Positions 54,215 through 64,000 of a stretch of 64,000 nt of DNA are shown here, in pieces. The DNA lies in NCBI GenBank assembly GCA_013433145.1, contig CM024189.1:5390501-5454500 (forward strand), read 5' to 3'. A program made the position numbers and the translations under genes. The notes below the pieces were generated by a model, which was given only the letters and a program-made list of their open reading frames with translations, was not told the DNA's origin and ran no database searches. Positions within the stretch are counted from its first letter, which is position 1, and every line of letters starts with the position of its first letter. The stretch comes from Ascaris suum (lineage: Eukaryota; Nematoda; Chromadorea; Rhabditida; Ascarididae).

Positions 54215-54215
54215 G
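54214..54215 (+). promoter_or_regulatory. Possible trans-splice (SL) acceptor
   Basis: GACATCACAG ends 7 nt before the ATG at 54223, the spacing expected for a spliced leader site; it could also be an ordinary cis acceptor of a 5' UTR exon. The tract before it is not very pyrimidine-rich. Confidence 0.35.
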
Positions 54216-54222
54216 TAGTGGA

Positions 54223-57200
54223 ATGCTATTGTCGGTGATTAGTAGCGTGCGGCTACGTCCCAAACTGTACGTACCCTATTGGATTCTGGTTTCCCTATTC
54301 GTTGCACAGACCGTTGCGGTCTGCTTCACTCACTGCTTAACCGCACGGCTTGCACTCTGCGATACGCTCTTCCTTGTGATTGCTCTCAGTTCAAAGGTGA
54401 GCACTGCAAGCAACTCGCCGCTTTACACTGCAGCGAATTAAGGCACTGCTTTTGAATACACAAAAAGTTTTTACACTACACTGTTTTATTTTGCTTTTTT
54501 TTTCTAAGCAGATTTTATCATCTCTCCTGAAGATGAGTTCATCGCATACACTATTAACGAAGAATATCCATACAGCGAATAGTTTTTATTTCAACATTAT
54601 TCGTAGAGTGAAACGTACAAATCTAAATGCACTATGCGTTTTCTCTCAATCGTTTTTTTCTTTTTTTTTGAGCTAAAAGTTTGGAAATTGCAAAAATTTC
54701 TAAATTTAGTACCCAGAATGAAATTATAAGTGATGAGATTTTTGCGTATTTGGAAAATCAGGTTTTCAAAGTGACCGGCTTATAAAGCAAACAACGTTGC
54801 ATATTGTTTGTTCTTTCAGTGAAATGCTTTAAACTGCTAGAAACGATCCACCACAAAGCAGATTTGCTTCAAGTCAACCGACTTCAGCATGTTTCAACAT
54901 TGCTTTTTATAGAAAGTTTGATCGTGAGAAATATAAGTTCATTCCATTGAGAGTATCAATACGAACAATTACAGGGATTCGAATGCACTGAGAATGCATC
55001 CGGTGTGCTTCGTTCAGCTGCTCTTATTGCCTTCGAGGGTCTCATTTTCGCCAACTTTACACATGCGGCTCAAATGCTTGTCGAGAGGCATGACGAGGGA
55101 GTCCATCTCAAAGGTTTATTTATATCATTTTCGCATACGCTTTGGTTGATGAAACATTCGATAAGAGCACTAACTACGTGCGAATAAATTCATAAACTAA
55201 AATACATAGTAATTTCTTCAAAGATAAACACTTTTTTGTTAAGCGTAACATGAGAGCTAGTCGCCATATTGAAACCGTGGATCAAGTCCCTTTTCACTGT
55301 GGATTGTCGACTATAATGAGCCCAGTACCATATGAAGTGAGCAAGGAGATGTTTAGCATTTTTCTGTGCAATGTGGGATAGAACGTGAGTGAATATTGTT
55401 TCTATTCGGTTGTTTTTGCTCGAATAGCGATAACTGTCAGTTTGTTGGGTGGTAAAATATTCGCAGCAGTTCAGCGCATGCGTTTCAGGCTATATTTATA
55501 CCAAATAACCTCAAGTATGAGATCTGTTTTTTACTCACAATGGTGGATTTTGGTGTGGTCTAGCATTCGGGCTTGTCGACTTTTACAATAAGAGGGAAAT
55601 GAAGAGAGTGCATTATGACATCGCTTTGTCTATGCGTGTGCATCCATCTGTGTGTCCATCCGTCAGTTCGTTAATCGCGACTTGTGATACGTTGAAGAAA
55701 AAATGACGAAGTTTCCGATACACAACTTGAAACTTCCGACGACAGCCTTTATAGATTTTCAAGGCGAGCCATCAGGATCTAAAGACACTTAAATTTGTTC
55801 GAAAATTCACTGCATTTTAAGTTAACCGAGTCGGATTTCACGAACGTTCGCGTTGGAAAACAGCTATTTTCCAAAAGACTACAGTCGAAAAACTTATGGA
55901 AATGAACGTTTATGGAAGCTTCACTGGCCGATTCATTTGGAATGTGAATCATTCACTGTACACGGTGTATTATTTGTTGCAATTTGCGATACTGGCTGGT
56001 CTGGTCAGCGAGATTTACAAAAGCACATATTGTGCCAGCCGTTTTGGCGTACTTTGCAATTTGTTTTTCGAGCCGACTTTTGAAGGAAGGATTGCCAGGA
56101 ATACACTCAAATTTATATTTGGAATTTGCTCACGGTAAACTCAGTTTAACCTCTCAAAAGATGCAATCTTTCTTCAGGCATATATATTGGACTAACGGTG
56201 GTGGATGTACTCATAAAATTGGTGCTAATGTGTGCACGAGTAATGCCCCGCATACATATCGGTTTTTTGTCGCATATACTTCTTCACTTTTCGTCGACAG
56301 TTGCTACGCTGCTTGTCGCTGTTCTCGACTATTTCATGCATGATGAGGGCATTATCTTGAAGGCGGATCCTGCGTTCACGTTGGTTACTTCGGCCATGTT
56401 GGCCATCATCGCGCTTCCGGCTTGTAAGAATTTAATCATGCGGATTTTCGTTTTAGGAGGCGCAAGTTTTCTACGAATCTTTAAACTACTACATCAATCT
56501 GTTATATACAAAAGTATGAATTGAAATGATGAGAACAACTTTTTCAGTCTTCCGAACAATGCCTCCGATATTCGGTGATATTCCAAGCAACTTTAGACTC
56601 GACGAATTCAAGGCTGAAATTAACGCGAAGGTTAGCGCAAAAATTTGAGTTTTGCACTTATTCATGTCATTCTCATGAGCGATATTTGCGTGAGTGGTGT
56701 GTTCTCTGGCAAACGGCGAAGACATGAATAGGCATGCCATGAAAATGTTTGAGTGTGTAAAAATGAGTGAGCGATGAGTGAAAACGATCAGGCGTAAACT
56801 TGATTGGAAGCGGTTGATCGCAAAAGGAATTCGTATCCCACAAATGTGCCATCTGCCGATTTGATTTGCTACCATGCGCAATTTACGATCGAACAACATC
56901 CCTAAATCATTAAAACTTCATTTTTACTATAAACACATTGCGGCGTCCTTTGCTGTTGCAGTTCAGCGGTTACTTCCCTATAATGCGTCTAACATATATC
57001 CTACGAGTGAGGCAACATTTTCCCATGGATAGTTCAGTTTAAATCTGCGCTTCTTTTGCTTGCATTTCAGCATATTGAAACGCTTCGCGACAAAAGAACT
57101 TCCATCTGAATGCTCATGCAATGATCGAATTGAAAATTTTGCCGTGACCTGCTAAACGTTGTCGCCACTGTTGGCTGTCTTCCACTCCCGACAACCTAAA

Positions 57201-58057
57201 TCCGTCTAAATGCTCAAACATTTCCTCAGCTATCCTCAAAGTTTGTTTTTTTTTTTTTTAAATCGTAGATCGATTTTGTTCCTTTTCCGATTAAAAGTAA
57301 TGAATTACAGTTTTGCTCAGCATACTGTCAGCACATTCACGTTTATCGACGATGGCCGATGGATTCATTTGACGCATTTTTATCGGTCGTATATCGATGC
57401 TCGACGGCAGAGCCCAATTGGGAACAGAAAGCACAAGCTAATGTCGTTAGGATACAAAACGAGGTGAGGTTTAATAACCACAAAACGACCTCGCAATAAA
57501 CCTCGCAAAATTTGCGTACTTTTGGAATTCATTGGGTCATATGCTTCGCCTCCATTTGGGGTCTGACAGAGAAAAAAACTTGATATTTTTATTGACTTTT
57601 TCTGCTGAAGAAAAGGGCAAAATCTGTATTACCCGGTATAATCTACCCCCTGTAATAAAAATCGTTTTCCCAAAAATTTCGCGTCAGCCGTTAAATGTTC
57701 TTTTTCCATAAAAAGGCCTAGTACCCTTATCTGCCGCTACTGCCAGCTCTAAGTCAGGATATTTCACAGTACTTTATCTCTCCTTAAGAAAATATAAATG
57801 GTATGTCAAATCCATGAATCCTAGCAAACGAGGCAAGCAACAGCCTACTGATTTCTTCAGTATAGCAAACAAACAACGACTATATGGATGAGAATTGGAG
57901 TATCACCCAAAAACGTTCGTTTTTCTAGATTCGCAGTGTCCTAATGAAAGCCGGAGCAAGGCGAGTCACAGTGGAGCCATTAATCACTCAAGAAACTCCC
58001 TCGACACACTGGACGCAGTGCATCAACGACCGTTGCCGCATGAAGTCTTGCTGCTAG
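54223..58057 (+). CDS. Cation diffusion facilitator (SLC30/ZnT-like) membrane protein
   Basis: Six exons in phase: 54223-54396, 54975-55113, 56178-56423, 56548-56630, 57311-57463, 57929-58057 (307 residues, stop TAG). CDF proteins export zinc or manganese from the cytosol or load it into vesicles. Six membrane segments are visible: YVPYWILVSLFVAQTVAV, ARLALCDTLFLVIALSS, a third around LRSAALIAFEGLIFANF, then IYIGLTVVDVLIKLVLM, LSHILLHFSSTVATLLVAVL and FTLVTSAMLAIIALPAFF, the last preceded by the family's ADP. A cytoplasmic domain follows: TMPPIFGDIPSNFRLDEFKA, then QHIHVYRRWPMDSFDAF, then IRSVLMKAGARRVTVEP, ending in cysteines (CRMKSCC). The canonical HxxxD metal-site residues in segments 2 and 5 are absent: segment 2 has no His, segment 5 has HILLH. 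So it is a divergent member; transport is not certain. Strong donors (GTGAGC, GTAAGA) support the model. Confidence 0.8.
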
Positions 58058-58309
58058 TTTCACACACATCAAGTGAGAATCTTGTTTTCAGTGGAAATAA
58101 TGAACATTGAAATAAGCACTTCTCCACGCCTCACACTTGCTAATATGGCTCAGAATTGCCACTCATTAAGCACCATCCTACATCGAGTCAAGACGGGAAC
58201 TCCGAGTGTAACCCAACAAAACTTCTATTCATATGCAATAAGTTGGCAGAGGGATTATCACAAGTTCAGCATTTGGGAAAGTGTGCGAACGTCAACATGG
58301 AAAGAATAT

Positions 58310-58315
58310 AATAAA
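58310..58315 (+). promoter_or_regulatory. Poly(A) signal of the CDF gene
   Basis: AATAAA about 250 nt after the stop codon at 58055-58057. Confidence 0.5.
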
Positions 58316-58339
58316 ACCAAATTGAACCAGAAAACATAA

Positions 58340-59767
58340 GCTTGAAAAAGGATATTAATTCGTCATGAAATCGGGAAACTAAACGATGATGTGCACAGGG
58401 AAAGGAAGGGAACGGAGTGACATCCCGAGGCGGAAAAGGCACCCATAGTATTAACCTTATCCAAGCCGAATTTTCTGCCTTTCTCCACCGCAGAAACCTT
58501 TTCGGGCAAAAGAACAAATCAGTTGTCAATGTGTTCTCATCTGAACGTCATCTACAGCATATGCACAATGAGCACAACATTTCCAAGCATCCCAGTATTG
58601 TGTAAGAATACGTTGCGCATCGCCTTAGTGTCCGATTATGGTAGTACAGCAGCTACCCCAAACTGCACAACACTGTACCATAACAATATCGCCTTCGATA
58701 AACAATCTCGACGCTGCCCATCAATGGCTTCAAACGAATATAACGCAATACAGACTACTGCTATTGTTGTATAATGCAGTACAGTTTATTGCTATTATTA
58801 TTGTTATTACTGCTGCAATCGATGAAATGAATAAATTAGCGAATATCACCTGCAATGGTCGACCACCTGCGCTGTTCATAATAAAGATAGACGAATGAAC
58901 GATTGCGACCGTACATCACTAACTGTGAACGGGGTGTGAATTCTAAAAACTGAAGGAAACCGACATAACTCTTTTATCAGGTGGTGCATCTATTGCAAGT
59001 AATGCATCTGCTTCTCAAGAATCAGGAACTAGGGACGTACTCGGTATTTTGCAAGATGCGTCAACAGAGCTGTGTTAATAGCCCTGCCTGTGTTGGTTCT
59101 TCGGATGTACTCCGAAGAACCAACACAGCTGGGCAACGCTATTAACACCTGTCGTACATATTCCAAAGTAGCACAGTTCTCTTTTCCATGTCTTCAAATG
59201 TCTCGACTTGTGGGGCACGAACCAACAGTGCCCTCTTCAGTGTCACGATAAAAGAGAACAACGACACCACTGCCTCAAGCAACATAATGGCGGATCGCTA
59301 ATAAAGGCTTTATTTGCATTCTTTGTACAAGATGAAGCGCGTAGTAAACTTGAAAACCGAGCATAAGCTAAAACCGGGTGGTGGGGGACTAGAAAACGAA
59401 ACAAATGCGATGAGATGATCAACACAGAAAGCGAGTGTTATTAACTACTATGAGTTTACAGAGACTGCAAAAGGCCATATTAAAACAGAATCATCGGAGA
59501 AACGCGTGAGAAAAAAACTCGTCTAGAAGAGAGCAAAACATTTGGCAAGAAGCCCAATAAACAACGCAAGTATGAAAACATGTAAAGTGAAATGAAAATC
59601 ATAATACACGAAGTACAATGCTGCAGAAAAAAAACCGTGGACGTAGATTTACATTGGAACATTCAGATCTGATAGGGCGCTTATTGAATTAAACAATACC
59701 CGAGTAACATGCTGGAAATCGATCGTGACAATGAAATGGCTGGCAGCCAAAGAGCAAAAACGAACCA
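58340..59767. other. Intergenic between convergent genes
   Basis: No exon seen. Contains the hairpin at 59072-59148. Confidence 0.55.
59072..59148. repeat. Long imperfect palindrome (hairpin)
   Basis: An inner perfect 17-bp stem (59089-59105 with 59111-59127, TGTGTTGGTTCTTCGGA) with a 5-nt loop and an outer perfect 11-bp stem (59072-59082 with 59138-59148, GTGTTAATAGC), separated by unpaired 6- and 10-nt segments. Confidence 0.9.
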
Positions 59768-62700
59768 TCAACCAATCGAAGACACAACCGCATGAGGAGT
59801 GTAACCACGATAACTGGCTGAGCGAGAGTCAGTAAACGCGGAAATGCTCATAACGTGGCATATGCCGAACTGGCCCCCAAACAAACGAACAACAAAACAA
59901 TGACTGCAAGCGTGGTCCCATGCGGCGAATTGCAAAGCGATCACGTTGGCAAATTGAGCTTGCTGATGAGCTGCGAACAAAGATGACCACAGCCCATTAT
60001 GTCAATACCCGAACACACAAAGTCCACCTGTAAAATGCTCCACTGCTCTCTCATACACTCATTTCCTCAATAACACATTTAGAATGGCTGTATATAACAG
60101 CCGATGAGTTGTTAAAAACCGTATCACTTAATATAGTCACTGCGACGGTCATGCTATCTCACTAGTTTAATGGCGAATGGGAAGAAGAGACGGTAGGATT
60201 ATGCAGCAAATAAAATTTTGGGAGGTCACGTCTCGAGCACGTTAGCACGAAAAGTATGCTGATTTTCGCGTGATTCAGAACAAATCGAACTGCGTAAAAC
60301 GTACCGATCCCCCTCCCCAGTGCAACTTCTTCGCAAATGCCTTCTCGACCAGAATTTTGCCAATTCAGCTCGGTTCTGAGAAACAACTGCAATATAATGC
60401 GAAAGAGAGGACCTTGCTTTTGATCTGATTGATTGATGACGGTACCGAAGTGACACCGATTTCTACACGACCTGTATCACTATTGCCCACACAAATTCGA
60501 TGCGTCTCTGAAATAAGCTCGAGCATACATTAAAAAATCTTCTGAAGTAAACAGGAAGCACTGTGAAAGAAAAGAGTGTTAGAAATCCATGCACTCCTAG
60601 CAATCCCTTCACTTCTCAAAAAGGACACTATTCACAGCACAGTCCAAGAACAAACGCTCAACATTTAAATTGCAAACAAAGAATTTATTCACGGCGACAG
60701 CGCCATATTTCTATGAAGCGAAGATCCGAGCCCTGAGCTCTTTCCAACATCCAAAAGGAAGGCTTTCAACCACAATCCGTTTTATGTTATCTTCGTTTTC
60801 CCCGTCTTTCCAAACGGAATAACCTTCTATTCATTAGTTTCAAGAAAGTTACTTTGACTCACGGGCATAAATTCGTGTTCTCTGCATTTGTTACATAATG
60901 TTCACTTCAATTTTTCCTCAAATTTAAATAGATAAGACAGGTCGAAACACTGATAAGATGCAACACATCCAATACTGCTGAATAAACCACAACACCAGTT
61001 CGGCTATTTTGAGCTGTAAAGAAAATTGTTTCTGAAAGCAGAAAAAATTCCATGATTATTTTCTTTTGTATCATGTAGTTGCAGCTGCGATGAATACCTT
61101 CGCTGACTACGAACGAGATTTGAACATTTTGTGAAATAAATCTGCACAATTATTTGGCTACAGCTGGTATTTAGAATTCACATATTCAAAAAACAACAGC
61201 AAAAGTTTGAAGAATGAGGAAACGACACATCGCCAACAATCATCTCAAAAATCGTTGACAGCTTCATTCCATTTTCAGATGGAAACTCTCTGAAAACCTC
61301 ACAAAAATACTCAAACTGACAACAACGGCAAACACATCAAATACGACCTAATAAAAAATAGCGTCTTCATTTTTGAATATATGAAAACGAAATTTTTTTG
61401 TAAGGCAAAAGCGACTTCAGTGATACTATAAACAATGCAAGTCATTTTCTCCATGATTATGCCAATGGAATTACATATCTCTCGGTCACAATATTCTCGG
61501 CAACCTTTGTTAGCCCTTAACCCATGTTGCATCCCGACATCACCCTTCTATGAATCGCTATGAGAATAAAGAAGCTGTTGAAAACAAAAAAAAGTTATGT
61601 TATAAAGCCAACCGTTGACCGGAGACGGAGTTTCCTCATACGCAACATGCAGATTGTTCAGCGCAGAACGCAACTGATGCACGACTTGATGGATTTCAAG
61701 ACAGCTGACTATCGACTTGGCTGCTGTCTCGCATGGCGAAAAGCGCTGCTCTGGACAACACGAATCCGGTGTCGATAAGAAGCCAATCGCAGTCGCTGGC
61801 CGCTGACCGAACACTATTTTCTCCGCCTAAATTCATACATGGCTTTATTTGGACCTCAACAAAAACATTTCTCTAAACAAAGGCACACTTTAAGAGAGGG
61901 GTGAGGAGGATGGAGGGAAGGAGGAGGAAGAAGGAAAAAAGAAATAATGATGAAGCTGTTTGAACTGAAATGGTCACAGCTTTTAATCTTTAAAAAATCT
62001 GATACCTCCAGTAAGTCGTATCGGATATGTTTTCCATGGTGGAATTTTTCCTACCATTCAGGCGGAAAATCCTCCTTTTGTTTACGGGGCTAAACGCGAT
62101 GAAAGAGTAGGAAAAAGGACCTGTTTTTCAAACAACGAAACCGGATCGAACGTGGTTGAGGATGATGGATGCGTGAGGCACCGGTTGTTCTCGTCGGTGA
62201 TGCTGATTCGGGGGGCGCACTGCATTGAGCAAGACAAATTAAGTAGGGATGATGGCGCTCTGCAAACAGAAAAAAACTATCCGAATTAACGTAGTTTCTA
62301 AATGGTATATCAGCTGCGACAGTACTTTATGTCGTACGTTATCTGAATGCATTTCTTAAGACATCTGAATTTTCCCAGCAATGAATTCAAGAAATACATA
62401 CGCGAAGACTTGGTTCAGAGATGAAGCAAAGCTGGAAGGGGAAACGAAGCTGTCGAGAAATCAGGAAGCGTCTTTGCGGCGAACTCCGAGAAAAGCAGGA
62501 ATGACCGCGGAATATCAGGTCGAGATTGTTTTCGACCTAGTCCCCTCGGATCGGAGCAACAAAGTCAACTCGGCGGTCAGAATATGTAGCAGAAAAAATG
62601 GAACAGAAATGAAAAACAAGCTGACTCAAAACAACAGTTCAGCTTGGTCGCAGCTATACGTGCATTTCTTGTCGAACCACTTGGTTGTTGTTATCAAGTA

Positions 62701-63645
62701 TTTCTGATTTCACTAAGTGCTTGCCACAAAAAGATAAAATAAATCTGCTGTAAGGAATACTACCTCATATTTTCTTCCCTAGATACACTAAAGTGTTTAT
62801 TCCATAGTACTCCTGCCCTTCCAACAACAGTATTACTTACCTTGTAGTTATTGGTGACGCTTGTGTACTTGCCCTCAACTGTTGAAATTCTCTCTGCAGT
62901 TGTTGTATCGCATTGAGCTGATCGTTGCCTCCAGCAACAGTCTGCTTGTACAGTCTTTCCAACTGAGCCTAAAACTCATTTATTTTATTGAAACAATCCA
63001 AACAAAAAATAAACTCCAATAAGCCACGAGAACTATCGGCAAGGACATCATGGGCCGATTCTACTACGCTACTCCACTAAACTCAAATTCAAAATGAAAA
63101 ACAAAAAAGTGCACAGAAAACCTTTAGCAATGAAGCCATGTGCTGCAATCTTTTATAGATGAAGCGTCAGCTGAGAGAGAGAGCTAAAGGTGACGCATGC
63201 TTCACATTGCACCACATGGCTAAAAAGATGAGCGTTTCAAAGAACTCAAAGGGCGAAAATGGGATTGATACGAGATGGTGTGACCGAGAAATAGAGGAGG
63301 AAAACAAAATTCCGCAAGCAATAGTCAAAATTTCCTGGACGACACCTAATACTTTAAAAGCAAATCACTGCAATTGAAAACAGCAGGCACCCCGCATCAG
63401 AATGTGATCTCTTACAAATGCTGAATATGGAAGCCTCAAAGTATTAAAATAATTGCAGCAAGACCTGTTGTTGAGGAGTGACCAATGAAGCATGTTGACT
63501 TGACGATGTCCAGCTGCTACGACGCTCGCTATTGTTCTGTTTTGAGTACGGACTGCGAACGAACCGCGACGCTGACGATGAACTATCGGCGCCCCCAACG
63601 CAGTGCACCGTATTCCTCTTTGTAGCACCGAACTGGCTTAGATAC
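59768..63645 (-). CDS. Unidentified protein with Gln-rich coiled coil (5' end not found)
   Basis: Exons in phase: 63465-63645, 63122-63142 (21 nt), 62841-62968, 62121-62202, 62006-62050, 61613-61826, 59768-59970 (290 codons plus TGA). The first is Ser-rich (RFVRSPYSKQNNSERRSSWT). Next comes a coiled coil (MASLLKAQLERLYKQTVAGG, NDQLNAIQQLQREFQQLRAS). After it: ITDENNRCLTHPSSSTTFDP, VSLFEKQEKFHHGKHIRYDL, LEAEKIVFGQRPATAIGFL, SCLEIHQVVHQLRSALNNLH, then AHQQAQFANVIALQFAAWDH to the stop. The acceptor at 62203 was chosen over a stronger one at 62220 because only it keeps the frame across both sides; this is the weakest junction. The last exon is joined by phase only. Upstream, 63650-63830 is open in two frames (one from an ATG, MQHQASLAFSTHDWHNRPVS), but no donor matches the phase needed. 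Likely intracellular; family not recognised. Confidence 0.55.
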
Positions 63646-64000
63646 CTGCAAAAGTGTTGTCCTCAACGTCGCGATCTGGTTCAAACGAACTCCCACCACG
63701 ACCGACCGCGTTGTGTTCAACCCGCACCTGCTGTTTCATACACCGCGCGAGAGCTGACGGGTCGATTATGCCAATCATGTGTTGAGAACGCAAGGCTGGC
63801 TTGATGTTGCATTAACAATTACATTGCAACAAGTTCATTTTCTGGCAACCGTCAAAAGTCTTTGTAAGATGACGTTCCTCATCTTCGAAAAATTTTATGC
63901 GCTTGCCCTTGAACGTGAACCAACAACTTAATGTCCAACGGTTGTAGCTTTCTAGTTCATAACAGGTTCGAGCTTTAGAATCCGTCAAAAACGTTTTATT
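63646..64000. other. Probable 5' region or upstream exon of the coiled-coil gene
   Basis: 63650-63830 is clearly richer in GC than its surroundings and open in two minus-strand frames. It may contain the missing upstream exon, but no splice donor fits phase 2. Beyond 63850 no exon is seen. Confidence 0.4.

Noticed and set aside
62381..62707. 108-codon plus-strand frame starting with ATG
   Set aside because: Lies in an intron of the minus-strand coiled-coil gene, strongly charged without pattern, no partner exon or family features.

Overview
This is nuclear DNA of a nematode, most likely a rhabditid or strongylid (clade V). The genes are split into many short exons (21-300 nt) separated by introns from 45 nt to several kb, the background is AT-rich, and two of the families present, the CX module and the lustrin-type cysteine-rich repeat, are typical of or expanded in nematodes. 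No bacterial-style genes, tRNAs, rRNAs or CRISPR arrays were seen. All gene models were built by hand from reading frame, splice-site phase and family motifs, so single exon edges may be off. Intron phases agree across every junction quoted.

Layout. 0.1-4.0 kb (-): a secreted lustrin-repeat protein with a signal peptide, running off the left edge. 4.8-6.5 kb (-): a CX-module protein, 5' end not found. 8.6-9.7 kb (+): a cluster of broken coding-like frames, probably a pseudogene. 15.3-16.7 kb (-): an unidentified gene of at least four exons. 19.4-20.7 kb (+): candidate exons, then a 145-bp TA microsatellite. 22.5-28.0 kb (+): an extracellular protein with two MAM domains and a serine-rich linker, in 12 exons. 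31.9-44.4 kb (-): a cytosolic purine 5'-nucleotidase (NT5C2 family), whose large intron holds a roughly 3.5-kb element with long inverted repeats and the remains of an RTE-like reverse transcriptase. 44.9-45.1 kb (-): the last exon of another gene, close enough upstream to suggest an operon with the nucleotidase. 47.2-47.9 kb (-): the 3' part of an unidentified gene. 52.4 kb: a dense GATA-site cluster. 54.2-58.1 kb (+): a cation-diffusion-facilitator (zinc-transporter-like) gene of six exons and 307 residues. 59.1 kb: a strong hairpin. 59.8-63.6 kb (-): an unidentified gene with a glutamine-rich coiled coil, 5' end not resolved.

The genes do not form one pathway. Three encode secreted or membrane proteins (lustrin, CX, MAM), one a cytosolic nucleotide enzyme and one a membrane metal-transporter-like protein. 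The observations most worth following are the GATA cluster upstream of a CDF protein that lacks the usual metal-site residues, the inverted-repeat element lying within about 50 bp of a nucleotidase splice acceptor, and three genes that I could not assign to any family.
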